Of a DNA stretch of 64,000 nt, positions 47,552-56,757 are shown piece by piece. A program made the translations under genes and the position numbers. This DNA comes from Ramlibacter tataouinensis TTB310 (GTDB lineage Bacteria > Pseudomonadota > Gammaproteobacteria > Burkholderiales > Burkholderiaceae_C). The DNA lies in NCBI RefSeq assembly GCF_000215705.1, contig NC_015677.1:2058001-2122000 (forward strand), in the 5' to 3' direction. The notes beneath the pieces are model-generated. The model was not told the origin of the DNA and did not search any database. It saw only the letters and a program-made list of their open reading frames with translations. Numbering within the stretch: position 1 is the first letter of the stretch; every line of letters starts with the position of its first letter.

Positions 47552-48502
47552 TCAGCCGGCGGCCCGCAGCACGTAGCCGATGCGCGGGAAGTGCACGTGC
47601 ACCAGGCCGGCGCGCGCATCGGCACGGCGCAGGCTGTAGTGGGTGCGCGTAGCGGCCACCAGCTCGCCCTCGGTAGGTTCGGTGCCGAACGACTCCGGCG
47701 TGACCGTGACCCGGCTGCCCAGCGGGATGCCGTGGTCGTCCTGGAAAGCGCTGTCGACCAGCAGGTTGCTGCCCGCCGGCTGCGGGTCGGAGCCGGCGGC
47801 GATGGTGATCGCGTCGGCGGACGACAGCTTGGTGGACGCGGCGTGCCCGATGGCCTCCAGCCGGCTCATCCACTCCAGGATCGAAGGCGTTGCGTTGAAG
47901 ATGTCGGCCATCACCGGCACCTGGCGACGCGTGTACCAGAGGCCGTGATAGGTCGCGAAGTCGGCCACGCAGGGCTCGGCCCCGAACAGGAAGTCGTGCT
48001 CCTCGACCATGTTGGCGATGCGCCGCAGGTAGGAGCGCAGGGCCGAGGTCGCGTCCGGCGGGCGCAGCTGGGTCATGTTCACGCGCATGGCCTTGCGGTC
48101 TTCCATGAAGGCCTTGGCGAGCTCGGGCGGCGCCTTGGCGAACGCCTGGGCCGCGCCGCGCGGCTGCAGGTTGTAGGCCATGGCCGCCCAGAACAGCGTG
48201 GTGTCGGCCCAGTGGGCGAAGATGCGACAGACACCGCGCAGGTGCGGCGGGTACAGCGTGGGCTCGGGCCGCACGTGCTCCAGCACGTCGCAGATCAGCG
48301 CCGTGTCGCAGTAGATGTCCCCGCCGACCTGCAGGAAGGGGGCGCGGCGGTAGCCTCCGGTCAGCGCCACCACGTCCGGCTTGGGCATGACCGGCGGCAC
48401 GTGCACCGATTTCCAGGGCAGCTTCTTGTGGCCCAGCACGAGCCGGATCTTCTCGGAGAAGGGCGAGGACGGGTAGTGGTGCAGGATCAGGTCGGCGGTC
48501 AT
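47552..48502 (-). CDS. Glutathione S-transferase-like protein with C-terminal extension
   Basis: A protein of 316 residues against about 210-230 for ordinary GSTs. Residues 1-80 are a thioredoxin-like GST N-terminal domain (LILHHYPSSPFSEKIRLVLGHKKLPWKSV; RRAPFLQVGGDIYCDTALI, in part); about 90-215 are the all-helical GST C-terminal domain. The last 90 residues (from about ITIAAGSDPQPAGSNLL) are a beta-rich extension I do not recognise, with VDSAFQDDHGIPLGSRVTVTPESF. ATG 48502 is chosen. It sits in the lipid cluster and may detoxify acyl or epoxide products. Confidence 0.82.
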   Translation of the reverse strand: MTADLILHHYPSSPFSEKIRLVLGHKKLPWKSVHVPPVMPKPDVVALTGGYRRAPFLQVGGDIYCDTALICDVLEHVRPEPTLYPPHLRGVCRIFAHWADTTLFWAAMAYNLQPRGAAQAFAKAPPELAKAFMEDRKAMRVNMTQLRPPDATSALRSYLRRIANMVEEHDFLFGAEPCVADFATYHGLWYTRRQVPVMADIFNATPSILEWMSRLEAIGHAASTKLSSADAITIAAGSDPQPAGSNLLVDSAFQDDHGIPLGSRVTVTPESFGTEPTEGELVAATRTHYSLRRADARAGLVHVHFPRIGYVLRAAG

Positions 48503-48518
48503 CGGTGGGGAAAAAGGT

Positions 48519-50165
48519 TCAGCGCGGCATGGCGCGGGCAAGGATGGCGTCGAAATCGGTGGCGGCGCCCAGGGTGCCGAAGGCCTGGCCCCAGTTGCCG
48601 GCTATGCGCGAGTCGCAGAAGGCGGCGAACACGGCGGGCGGCGCGGTCTGGGCCAGCAGCGCGGCCTGCACGGCCACGGCCACGTCCTGCGCCAGGCGCC
48701 GGGCCTCCACCTCGCTGGCCATTTCCTCCACGCGCGTGGGCAAGGCCGCCACCAGGCGGTCCAGCGCGGCGTGCTGGCCGCGGGCCGGCGCCAGCTCCTG
48801 GGCCAGCGCGGCGGCGGCATCGGCCTTGCGGATGGCGCGCAGCAGGTCCAGCGCCATGATATTGCCGGCGCCCTCCCAGATGGAGTTGAGCGGCATCTCG
48901 CGGTAGATGCGGGCCATCACGCCCTCGCCGCCCTCCTCCACGTAGCCGTTGCCGCCCAGGCACTCCATCGCCTCCTGGGCAAAGTGGCTGCCGCGCTTGC
49001 ACACCCAGTACTTGGCGACGGGCGTCAGCAGGCGGGCCATGGCCTTCTCGTGCGGCTGGTCGGGGTGGTCGAACGCCCGCGCCAGCCGCAGGGACAGCGC
49101 GCAGGCGGCTTCGCTCTCCAGCGCCAGGTCGGCCAGCACGTTGCGCATCAGCGGCTGCAGGATCAGGCGCTTGCCGAAGGCCTGCCGCTGGCTGGCGTGG
49201 TTCAGCGCCAGGCCGAGGGCCTGGCGCATCAGGCCGCTGGTGCCCAGGGCGCAATCGAGACGCGTGAGCGTGCCCATCTCCAGGATCTGCGGCACGCCCC
49301 TCCCCTCCTCGCCCACCAGCCAGGCGATGGCGCCGTGGAACTCCACCTCCGAGCTGGCATTGGCCTTGTTGCCCAGCTTGTCCTTCAGGCGCTGGATGCG
49401 GATGGCGTTGGGCTCACCCTGGGGCAGCACGCGCGGCAGGAACAGGCAGGACAGGCCCGAGGCCGTCTGCGCCAGCACCAGGAAGGCATCGCACATGGGC
49501 GCCGAGAAGAACCACTTGTGGCCGGTGACGGCGTAGCGTGGCCCCCAGCCGTCCTGCCCGGCCGGCTCGGCCCGGGTGGTGTTGGCCCGCACATCCGAGC
49601 CGCCCTGCTTCTCGGTCATGCCCATGCCCATGGTCAGGCCGGCCTTGTCGCGCCAGAGCCTGGGTTGCGGGTCGTAGGACCGGTTGGTGAGCTTGGGGCC
49701 CCAGTCGGCATACACCGCCGGGTTGCCGCGCAGCGCCGGCGTGACCGCGTAGGTCATGGAAATGGGGCACAGGACCGAGGGCTCCAGCTCGGTGAAGAGC
49801 ATGAAGCCTGCTGCCCTCAGGACGTGCGGCGACGCGCAGCCGCCTGCCCACGGCGTGCCATGCAGCCCGGCCTGCACCGCCGCATCCATCAGCGCGTGGT
49901 AGCTGGGATGGAACTCCACCTGGTCGATGCGCCGGCCGAAGCGGTCGTGCGTGCGCAGCTGCGGCGCATGCACATTGGCCAGCCGCGCATGCAGCTGCAT
50001 CTCGGCCGTGCCCAGCCGGCGGCCGAGCTCGGCCAGGGGCGCGGTATCCAGCGCAGGCGCGTTGAACTTCAGCGCGTCGCGCAGCGCTGCATGGCCCTGG
50101 AACAGGTCGTAGTCCACCAGCGGCTCGGGCTGGTTGAACACCTCGTGGGTGGCGATGTCAGGCAC
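48519..50165 (-). CDS. AidB-like acyl-CoA dehydrogenase family flavoprotein
   Basis: A protein of 548 residues from GTG 50165 with a clear AAGGAGGT site. AidB features are a long N-terminal helical domain, then GMGMTEKQGGSDVRANTT (FAD region), VTGHKWFFSAPMCDAFLVLA, and a C-terminal WEGAGNIMALDLLRA. E. coli AidB protects DNA from alkylation, while relatives act as acyl-CoA dehydrogenases. An ogt-like repair gene follows two genes downstream, which fits the AidB reading, but the lipid cluster fits the dehydrogenase reading. Its start overlaps the desaturase stop by 8 nt. Confidence 0.88.
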   Translation of the reverse strand: MPDIATHEVFNQPEPLVDYDLFQGHAALRDALKFNAPALDTAPLAELGRRLGTAEMQLHARLANVHAPQLRTHDRFGRRIDQVEFHPSYHALMDAAVQAGLHGTPWAGGCASPHVLRAAGFMLFTELEPSVLCPISMTYAVTPALRGNPAVYADWGPKLTNRSYDPQPRLWRDKAGLTMGMGMTEKQGGSDVRANTTRAEPAGQDGWGPRYAVTGHKWFFSAPMCDAFLVLAQTASGLSCLFLPRVLPQGEPNAIRIQRLKDKLGNKANASSEVEFHGAIAWLVGEEGRGVPQILEMGTLTRLDCALGTSGLMRQALGLALNHASQRQAFGKRLILQPLMRNVLADLALESEAACALSLRLARAFDHPDQPHEKAMARLLTPVAKYWVCKRGSHFAQEAMECLGGNGYVEEGGEGVMARIYREMPLNSIWEGAGNIMALDLLRAIRKADAAAALAQELAPARGQHAALDRLVAALPTRVEEMASEVEARRLAQDVAVAVQAALLAQTAPPAVFAAFCDSRIAGNWGQAFGTLGAATDFDAILARAMPR

Positions 50166-51192
50166 GGGACCTCCTTGGCGCGAACACCCGGCGCCAGCTG
50201 GCGGGCACGTCGCGCACCTCGGCGCCTTCCAGCGCGCCCCGGGCCGCCAGCAGCCGGTGCAGCCGCGGCAGGTGGTAGTGCGGAACGGCCGGATAGAGAT
50301 GATGCTCCAGGTGGTAGTTCACGTGGTGCGGGAACAGCACGAAGCGGGCGAGCCAGTTGGCGGCGCAGCCCCGGGTCCGGTTGCTGCGCGCGGCGGTCAG
50401 CGGCGAGCTGAGGTCATCCACCGCGCCGTGCTCCAGCACCGCACGCAGGCGCAGGATGGGCTGCAGCACCGTGACCATGGGCAGCAGCCACAGTACCGCG
50501 TACATCAGCACGCCGCGCCCACCGCCGAGCGCCAGGGCCAGCAGCGGTGCAGCCAGGTGGAACGCCACCACGCCCCAGCGGTCGCGCCGGGCCGCCGCGC
50601 GCAGCTGCGGCGAGGTGTCGTCCAGGGGGCGGATCTCGCGCTGGGTGTCTTCATTGATGGCCGGCGCGCCGAAGAAATAGGCGAAGGTCTTCCAGGCGTT
50701 CAGGCCGGCCAGGTCGCGCGCCAGCTTCTTCCACAGGTAGGCCCGGCCACGCGGGTAGCCGCCGTGGATGGCGGTGTCCGGATCTTCTTCGGTGTAGAGA
50801 TTGTTGTGGTGCAGCCGGTGCGTGACGCGGTAGGTGCACATGGAGATGCCGCCCAGCATGCCGATGAAGCGGCCCAGCGCATCGTTGGCGCCGCGATGGG
50901 CGAACAGCCGGTAGTGGGCCGCCTCGTGCGCCAGGATGAACAAGCCATGCTGGGCGATGCCGACCAGCACCACGCTGACCAGCAGCCAGGCGCTGGGCCA
51001 GGTGGCAACGCCCAGCGCCAGTGCGGCGCCGATCAGGCCGAAGGTCTGCATCACCGCGAGCAGCGAGCGGCCGGTCGACAGCTGCGTCAGGGGGACGAGC
51101 TCGGCGGCGCCCAGCAGGCTGCGCGCCTGCGCATTGCGCGACCCCGGGGTGCGGTGGTCCTCCCGGAACTCCTCGCCGCTGCGCTGCGCCAT
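50158..51192 (-). CDS. Membrane fatty acid desaturase
   Basis: A protein of 344 residues. The three His boxes of the di-iron family are present: HEAAH (after ILA), HRLHHNN and HVNYHLEHHLYP, with four hydrophobic segments between. It introduces a double bond (or hydroxyl) into membrane-lipid acyl chains at the inner membrane with O2. The next gene, an AidB-like flavoprotein, overlaps its 3' end. Regiospecificity cannot be told from sequence. Confidence 0.93.
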   Translation of the reverse strand: MAQRSGEEFREDHRTPGSRNAQARSLLGAAELVPLTQLSTGRSLLAVMQTFGLIGAALALGVATWPSAWLLVSVVLVGIAQHGLFILAHEAAHYRLFAHRGANDALGRFIGMLGGISMCTYRVTHRLHHNNLYTEEDPDTAIHGGYPRGRAYLWKKLARDLAGLNAWKTFAYFFGAPAINEDTQREIRPLDDTSPQLRAAARRDRWGVVAFHLAAPLLALALGGGRGVLMYAVLWLLPMVTVLQPILRLRAVLEHGAVDDLSSPLTAARSNRTRGCAANWLARFVLFPHHVNYHLEHHLYPAVPHYHLPRLHRLLAARGALEGAEVRDVPASWRRVFAPRRSRA

Positions 51193-51207
51193 GGCCGGCT
51201 CGCCGCG

Positions 51208-52224
51208 TCAGACCAGCTGGACCAGCTGCTTGCCGAAGTTGCGGCCCTTGAGCATGCCCAGGAAGGCTTCGGGCGCGGCCTCCAGGCCCTGGGCCACCGA
51301 CTCGCGCGGCCGCAGCTTGCCGCTGCCCACCAGCTGGCCCAGCTCCTTGAGCGCCTCGGGCCAGACCTCCATGTGCTCGCTGACGATGAAGCCTTCCACC
51401 CGCAGGCGGTTGGTGAGGATCAGCTGCGGATAGCTCATGGGGATGGGCTGGCCGTCGTAGCCGGCGATCATGCCGCACAGGGCCATGCGGCCGAAGGCGT
51501 TCATGCGCAGCATCACGGCGTCCATCACCATGCCGCCCACGTTCTCGAAGTACCCGTCCACGCCCTGGGGACAGGCCTGCTTCAGCGCCTTGGCAAGCGA
51601 TTGCGCGTCCCGGTGCTGCTTGTAGTCGATGCAGGCGTCGAAGCCGAGCTCCTGCTCCACGTACCTGCACTTGTCCGGCCCGCCGGCGATGCCGACGGCG
51701 CGGCAGCCGCGCGCCTTGGCCAGGGCGCCGAAGGCGCTGCCGACCGCGCCGCTGGCCGCGCTGACCACCACGGTCTGGCCAGCCTGCGGTTCGATGATCT
51801 TCACCAGCCCGTACCAGGCCGTGACGCCCGGCATGCCCACCGCGCCCAGGTAGTGCGACAGCGGCACGTGCGTGGTGTCGACCTTGCGCAGCATGCCGGG
51901 TGCGTTGGCGTCGGCCACGCTGTATTCCTGCCAGCCGCCCATGCCCACCACCTTGTCGCCGGGGCTGAACTTCGGGCTGCGGCTTTCCACCACCTCGCCC
52001 ACCGTGCCGCCGATCATGACCTCGCCCAGCGGCTGCGGCTGGGCGTAGCTCTTGCTCTCGTTCATGCGGCCGCGCATGTAGGGGTCGAGGCTGAGGAAAT
52101 GGTGCCGCACCAGCACCTGGCCGTCCTGCAGCGGCGGCGTCTCGCGGGTGACCAGCTTGAAGTTGGAGGCCGTGGCCTCGCCCTCGGGACGGCTGTCCAG
52201 CAGGATCTGCTTGTTCTGCGGCAT
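51208..52224 (-). CDS. NADP-dependent medium-chain oxidoreductase (CurA/PTGR-type)
   Basis: A protein of 338 residues from ATG 52224. The family marks are HHFLSLDPYMRGRM, GMPGVTAWYGL and the Rossmann VSAASGAVGSAFGALAKARGCRAVGIAGG (in part), with no Zn ligands. Such enzymes reduce the alkenal/alkenone double bond of reactive lipid aldehydes, which suits the lipid-oxidation cluster. It lies 15 nt upstream of the desaturase. Confidence 0.9.
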   Translation of the reverse strand: MPQNKQILLDSRPEGEATASNFKLVTRETPPLQDGQVLVRHHFLSLDPYMRGRMNESKSYAQPQPLGEVMIGGTVGEVVESRSPKFSPGDKVVGMGGWQEYSVADANAPGMLRKVDTTHVPLSHYLGAVGMPGVTAWYGLVKIIEPQAGQTVVVSAASGAVGSAFGALAKARGCRAVGIAGGPDKCRYVEQELGFDACIDYKQHRDAQSLAKALKQACPQGVDGYFENVGGMVMDAVMLRMNAFGRMALCGMIAGYDGQPIPMSYPQLILTNRLRVEGFIVSEHMEVWPEALKELGQLVGSGKLRPRESVAQGLEAAPEAFLGMLKGRNFGKQLVQLV

Positions 52225-52251
52225 GGGGTTCTCCTTGCGCTTGCGCAAAGC

Positions 52252-52692
52252 TCAGTCGGTGGAAATCACGTTCAGCGGGTTCGTGCTGCGGGGCCCGGTG
52301 GGCAGCCTGCGCACGTACTTGAAGGTGCCGGTGGCGTGGGCGCAGGCGCGGCCCTCGGCGTCGACGATGGTCGCCTCGGTGAACGCCAGCGTCGCCGTGC
52401 GGTGCATCAACCGGCCCTGCCCGACCAGCAGGCCCTTGGCCGGCTGCATGAAGCTGGTCTTCATCTCGATGGTGACCACGCCCATCTCGCGGTCCACGCT
52501 GCGGGCGGCCACCGCCATGGTGACGTCCATCAGCGTCATGACGGCCCCGCCGTGGGTGACGCTGAACGAGTTGAGGTGCTCGGGCCGCGGGTCGAACTCC
52601 AGGCGCGACTCGCCGCCCTCCATGCGCACCAGGCGGAAGCCCAGGTGCTCGACGAAGGGGATGCTGACGCCGAAAGGGTTTTCTTCGCTCAT
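52252..52692 (-). CDS. PaaI-type hotdog thioesterase
   Basis: A protein of 146 residues. Hotdog signature SVTHGGAVMTLMDVTMAVAA, with Asp as the likely catalytic residue, and the following VTIEMKTSFMQPAKG. Hydrolyses acyl-CoA thioesters. Two ATGs in tandem (52695 and 52692); the second has the better spacing to GGGAGG and overlaps the SDR stop. It is part of the minus-strand lipid operon. Confidence 0.88.
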   Translation of the reverse strand: MSEENPFGVSIPFVEHLGFRLVRMEGGESRLEFDPRPEHLNSFSVTHGGAVMTLMDVTMAVAARSVDREMGVVTIEMKTSFMQPAKGLLVGQGRLMHRTATLAFTEATIVDAEGRACAHATGTFKYVRRLPTGPRSTNPLNVISTD

Positions 52693-53483
52693 CATCCTCC
52701 CGTGATCACGCTGGTGCCGCCGTCCACCGCCAACCACTGGCCGGTGATGTGCTTGCCGGCGTCGGAGGCGAACAGCAGGGTCGTGCCCTTGAGGTCCTCG
52801 TCGTCGCCCAGGCGCCGCAGGGGCGCGTGCGCGGCCAGCTTGTCCTGGCCCAGCCGCTCCAGCGTGCCCCTGGTCATCCTGCTCGGGAAGAAGCCGGGAC
52901 AGATCGCGTTCACCGTGATGTTGTACTTGCCCCATTCGCAGCCCAGCGCACGGGTGAAGTTGATGACCGCGCCCTTGGAGGTGTTGTAGGCCAGGGTCTG
53001 CATCTCGGGCGGGTTGCCGCCCAGGCCCGCGATGGAGGCGATGTTGATGATCCTGCCCTGCCTGCGCGGGATCATGCTCTTCTTGCCCAGGTGCTGGCTC
53101 AGGATGAAATAGCCGCGCACGTTGAGGTTCATGAGCTTGTCCCAGGCTTCGACCGGATGGTCCTCCGCCGGCGCCCCCCAGGCCGCCCCCGCGTTGTTGA
53201 CCAGGATGTCCACGCCGCCCAGGCGCTGCAGGGCCTCGTCGCCCAGCCGGCGGATCTCCTCCTCGCGCGACAGGTCGGCCGCGACCCAGCGGGCATCGAT
53301 GCCGGCGGCCTGCAGGTCGGCGGCGGCCTCCTCCAGGTCGTCCGCCTTGCGCGAGCTGAGCAGGATCTTGGCGCCCGCCTCGCCCAGCGCATGCGCCATC
53401 TGCAGCCCCAGGCCGCGCGAGCCGCCGGTGACCAGGGCGGTCTTGCCTTCCAGGCTGAAGAGTTGCTGCACGGTGCGGGTCAT
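52692..53483 (-). CDS. SDR family oxidoreductase
   Basis: A protein of 263 residues. Cofactor motif VTGGSRGLGLQMA, NNAGAAWG, catalytic Ser in INIASIAG, Tyr/Lys in LAYNTSKGAV, and C-terminal LAVDGGTSVITGG. It resembles 3-ketoacyl or gluconate-type dehydrogenases; with its neighbours a 3-hydroxyacyl oxidation role is likely. ATG 53483 overlaps the stop of the small membrane protein gene, and its own stop overlaps the thioesterase start. Confidence 0.92.
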   Translation of the reverse strand: MTRTVQQLFSLEGKTALVTGGSRGLGLQMAHALGEAGAKILLSSRKADDLEEAAADLQAAGIDARWVAADLSREEEIRRLGDEALQRLGGVDILVNNAGAAWGAPAEDHPVEAWDKLMNLNVRGYFILSQHLGKKSMIPRRQGRIINIASIAGLGGNPPEMQTLAYNTSKGAVINFTRALGCEWGKYNITVNAICPGFFPSRMTRGTLERLGQDKLAAHAPLRRLGDDEDLKGTTLLFASDAGKHITGQWLAVDGGTSVITGG

Positions 53484-53707
53484 GGTCGTCCTTTGGGTTG
53501 GGGGGCGGCGGGATCGCGCAGGCGCGAGCGCACCCAGATGAGAAAGAAGCCGACGGCGGCCACCGCCGCGCCGGCCACCAGCAGGCTCCAGCCCAGCGGC
53601 TCGTCGGTGCGCCGCGTGGCGATGCCGACGACCAGCGTCAGCAGGCCGCCATAGACCAGGGTCCAGACCAGGCGGTCCAGCCACTTGAGCGTGGTCGGCG
53701 AGGCCAT
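53480..53707 (-). CDS. Small two-helix membrane protein, unknown
   Basis: A protein of 75 residues with two hydrophobic helices (LDRLVWTLVYGGLLTLVVGIA; WSLLVAGAAVAAVGFFLIWV) and a basic, Pro-rich tail. Overlaps both the acyl-CoA dehydrogenase stop (1 nt) and the SDR start (ATGA), so it is translated as part of the operon. No domain recognised; possibly a membrane partner of the beta-oxidation enzymes. Confidence 0.78.
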   Translation of the reverse strand: MASPTTLKWLDRLVWTLVYGGLLTLVVGIATRRTDEPLGWSLLVAGAAVAAVGFFLIWVRSRLRDPAAPQPKGRP

Positions 53708-55536
53708 CAGAACGCCTCCTCGGGCATGTCGGCGCAGGTGCGGTCGCGCCGCGCCACCACCTGCAGCCAGGCATCGATCCTGGGCAGCTCGTAACGGTAG
53801 AAATAGGCGGCCGCACGCATCCTGCCCTGGTGCACCGCCACCTCGCGGACGGCGTCGGCGGGGATGGCCAGCAGCACGTCCAGCCAGGTCCAGGCCAGCA
53901 CCAGGTGGCCGGCCGCCTGCATGTAGGGCACGGCGTTGGCCAGGGCGTCGCCGGGGTCGCCGGTGGCCCAGGCCGCCTGGGTGGCGGCGCCCACCTGCTG
54001 CAGCGCCTGGCCCAGCTGGTTGGCGTAGGCCGCCAGCTCGGGCCGCTGGATGGCGCGCTCGATGGTCGCGTTGATGCGCCCGGCCAGCAGCTGCAGGCCG
54101 CGGCCGCCTTCCATGGTGACCTTGCGGCCCAGCAGGTCCGCCGCCTGGATGCCGTGGGTGCCCTCGTGGATCATGTTCAGGCGGTTGTCGCGCCAGTACT
54201 GCTCCACCGGGAAGTCGCGCGTATAGCCGTAGCCGCCGTGGATCTGGATGGCCAGCGAATTGGCCTCCAGGCAGAACTCCGAAGGCCAGCTCTTGGCGAT
54301 GGGCGTCAGCACCTCCAGCAGCGCTCGCGCCTCGTCGGCCGCTTCCGGCGTGCCGGTGTGCTGCTCGTCCACCAGGCGGGCGCAGTACAGCAGCAGGGCC
54401 AGCGCGCCTTCGCAGTAGGACTTCTGCGCCAGCAGCATGCGCTTGACGTCGGCGTGCTCGATGATGCGGATCTGCGGCTGCGACGGGTCTTTTCCCGCCG
54501 GCCCCACCGGCCGGCCCTGGGGTCGGTTCCTTGCGTAGTCCAGCGAGGCGTAGTAACCGGCCAGCCCCAGCGAAGTGGCGGCCATGCCGATGCCGATGCG
54601 CGCCTCGTTCATCATGTGGAACATGCAGCGCAGGCCTTCATGCGGCCTGCCCACCAGGTAGCCGATGGCGCCGGGTGCGCCACGCACCGGGTACCTGCCC
54701 TCGCCGAAATTCAGCAGCGTGTTGGTGGTGCCGCGCCAGCCCAGCTTGTGGTTCAGGCCGGCCAGCGCCACGTCGTTGCGCTCGCCGGTGAGCCGGCCAT
54801 CCGTTCCCACCAGCTTCTTGGGCACGATGAATAGCGAGATGCCGCGCGTGCCGGGAATGAGCTTGCCGTCGGGCCCCGGGATCTTGGCCAGCACCAGGTG
54901 GATGATGTTCTCGGACAGCTCGTGCTCGCCGGCCGAGATCCACATCTTGTTGCCTTTGAGGCGGTAGCGCGGGCCCAGGGGATCGGCCTCGAAACCCTCA
55001 CCGTCGGGCACGGCCCGGGTGGTGATGTCCGACAGCGAGGAGCCGGCCTGCGGCTCGGACAGGCACATGGTGCCGGTGAAGCGGCCGGCGAACTCGTTGC
55101 GCGCGAACACCTCCTTCTGCGCCCCGGTGCCGTGCACCATCAGCAGGTTGGCGTTGCCCTTGGTCAGCAGGCTGGAGCCTATGCTCACCGACGCCACGGC
55201 GAAGAAACCGTTGGCCGCGGCCTCGATGGTGTAGGGCAGCTGCATGCCGCCCTCTTCGTAATCCTGCGCCGCGCTGACCATGCCGGACTCCACGTAGGCG
55301 CGGTGCGCCTCGTGGGTGGCCCGGGGCAGGATCACCTTCTCGCCGTCGAAGCGCGGCTCCTCGGTGTCCACCAGCCGGTTGAAGGGCGCGTACTTCTCGC
55401 GCGCGATGCGCTCGCAGGTGTCCAGCACCGCGTCGAAGGTCTCGCGGGAGTGGTCGGCGAAGCGCTCGCGTTCGCCCAGTTGCCCGACCTTCAGCCAGTC
55501 GTACAGCAGGAAGTCGAGGGTCGGGCGCAGGCTCAT
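53707..55536 (-). CDS. Acyl-CoA dehydrogenase (large, FadE-like class)
   Basis: A protein of 609 residues. N-terminal helical part (RPTLDFLLYDWLKVGQL), the flavin region (MCLSEPQAGSSLSDITTRA), KMWISAGEHELSENI, the catalytic Glu in LNMIHEGTHGIQAADLLGRK and a C-terminal extra domain about 480-609 (RGLQLLAGRINATIERAIQRPEL). This larger class acts on medium/long-chain acyl-CoA with an electron-transfer flavoprotein. It lies 9 nt downstream of the thiolase and forms the oxidation core with it. Confidence 0.93.
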   Translation of the reverse strand: MSLRPTLDFLLYDWLKVGQLGERERFADHSRETFDAVLDTCERIAREKYAPFNRLVDTEEPRFDGEKVILPRATHEAHRAYVESGMVSAAQDYEEGGMQLPYTIEAAANGFFAVASVSIGSSLLTKGNANLLMVHGTGAQKEVFARNEFAGRFTGTMCLSEPQAGSSLSDITTRAVPDGEGFEADPLGPRYRLKGNKMWISAGEHELSENIIHLVLAKIPGPDGKLIPGTRGISLFIVPKKLVGTDGRLTGERNDVALAGLNHKLGWRGTTNTLLNFGEGRYPVRGAPGAIGYLVGRPHEGLRCMFHMMNEARIGIGMAATSLGLAGYYASLDYARNRPQGRPVGPAGKDPSQPQIRIIEHADVKRMLLAQKSYCEGALALLLYCARLVDEQHTGTPEAADEARALLEVLTPIAKSWPSEFCLEANSLAIQIHGGYGYTRDFPVEQYWRDNRLNMIHEGTHGIQAADLLGRKVTMEGGRGLQLLAGRINATIERAIQRPELAAYANQLGQALQQVGAATQAAWATGDPGDALANAVPYMQAAGHLVLAWTWLDVLLAIPADAVREVAVHQGRMRAAAYFYRYELPRIDAWLQVVARRDRTCADMPEEAF

Positions 55537-55545
55537 CGTCGCGGC

Positions 55546-56721
55546 TTACAGCACCTCGAACACACCGGCCGCCCCCATGCCGCCGCCGATGCACATGGTG
55601 ACCACCACGCGCTTGGCGCCGCGGCGCTTGCCTTCGATCAGCGCATGGCCCGTCAGCCGCTGGCCCGACACGCCGTAGGGATGGCCGACGGCGATGGCGC
55701 CGCCGTTGACGTTCAGCCGGTCGGCCGGGATGCCCAGCTTGTCGCGGCAGTAGAGCACCTGCACCGCGAACGCCTCGTTCAGTTCCCACAGGTCGATGTC
55801 GCCGACCTTCAGGCCCAGCTTCTTCAGCACCTTGGGCACGGCGAACACCGGGCCGATGCCCATCTCGTCCGGCTCGCAGCCGGCCACGGCGAAGCCCAGG
55901 AAGCGGCCCATGGGCTTGAGGTTGTTCCTGCCGGCGTATTCCTCGCTCACCACCACGCAGGCGCCGGCGCCGTCGGAGAACTGGCTGGCGTTGCCGGCCG
56001 TGATCACCCCGCCGGGCAGCGCCGGGCGGATGCCGCTGATGCTCTCCTTGGTCGTGCCCTCGCGCAGGCCCTCATCGGCGCCGACGGTCACCTCCTTGGT
56101 GCGCAGGCCCAGCACGGGGTCGGCCACCCCGGCCTTGACCGTGATGGGCGCGATCTCGTCCTTGAACTTGCCGGCGGCCTGGGCGGCGCAGGCTTTCTGC
56201 TGGCTGGCGGCGCCGTACTCGTCCATCTGGTCGCGGCTGATCTTGTAGCGCTGGGCCACCTGCTCGGCGGTCTGCAGCATGCTCCAGTAGATGGCCGGCT
56301 TCTTCTTGTCCAGCTCCAGGTCGCGCAGCATGTGCTGGTTCATCTCCTGCTGCACGCAGGAGATGCTCTCCACGCCGCCGGCCACGTAGACATCGCCCTC
56401 GCCCGCGATGATGCGCTGCGACACCATGGCGATGGTCTGCAGGCCGGAGGAGCAGAAGCGGTTGACGGTGGCGCCGGACACGCTGATCGGCAGGTCGGCC
56501 ATCAGCGCGATCTGGCGCGCGATGTTGGCGCCGGTGGCGCCTTCGGGGTTGGCGCAGCCCATGAGCACGTCCTCCACCGCGTCGCCGGGCACGCCGGCGC
56601 GCTGCAGCGCGTGCTTGACGGCATGGCCGCCCAGGGTGGCGCCATGCGTCATGTTGAAGGCGCCCTTCCAGCTCTTGGTCAGCGGCGTGCGGGCGGTGGA
56701 GACGATGACGGCATTGGTCAT
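55546..56721 (-). CDS. Acetyl-CoA C-acyltransferase (thiolase, FadA-like)
   Basis: A protein of 391 residues. Reactive Cys in [12 protein letters not shown], His in [14 protein letters not shown], second Cys in [10 protein letters not shown]. Cleaves 3-ketoacyl-CoA to acetyl-CoA plus a shortened acyl-CoA. It lies 36 nt downstream of the hydratase/dehydrogenase gene, the standard order of a beta-oxidation operon. Confidence 0.95.
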   Translation of the reverse strand: MTNAVIVSTARTPLTKSWKGAFNMTHGATLGGHAVKHALQRAGVPGDAVEDVLMGCANPEGATGANIARQIALMADLPISVSGATVNRFCSSGLQTIAMVSQRIIAGEGDVYVAGGVESISCVQQEMNQHMLRDLELDKKKPAIYWSMLQTAEQVAQRYKISRDQMDEYGAASQQKACAAQAAGKFKDEIAPITVKAGVADPVLGLRTKEVTVGADEGLREGTTKESISGIRPALPGGVITAGNASQFSDGAGACVVVSEEYAGRNNLKPMGRFLGFAVAGCEPDEMGIGPVFAVPKVLKKLGLKVGDIDLWELNEAFAVQVLYCRDKLGIPADRLNVNGGAIAVGHPYGVSGQRLTGHALIEGKRRGAKRVVVTMCIGGGMGAAGVFEVL

Positions 56722-56757
56722 GGTGAACCTTTCAGGAATGTCGTTGGGCGGCGGGCA

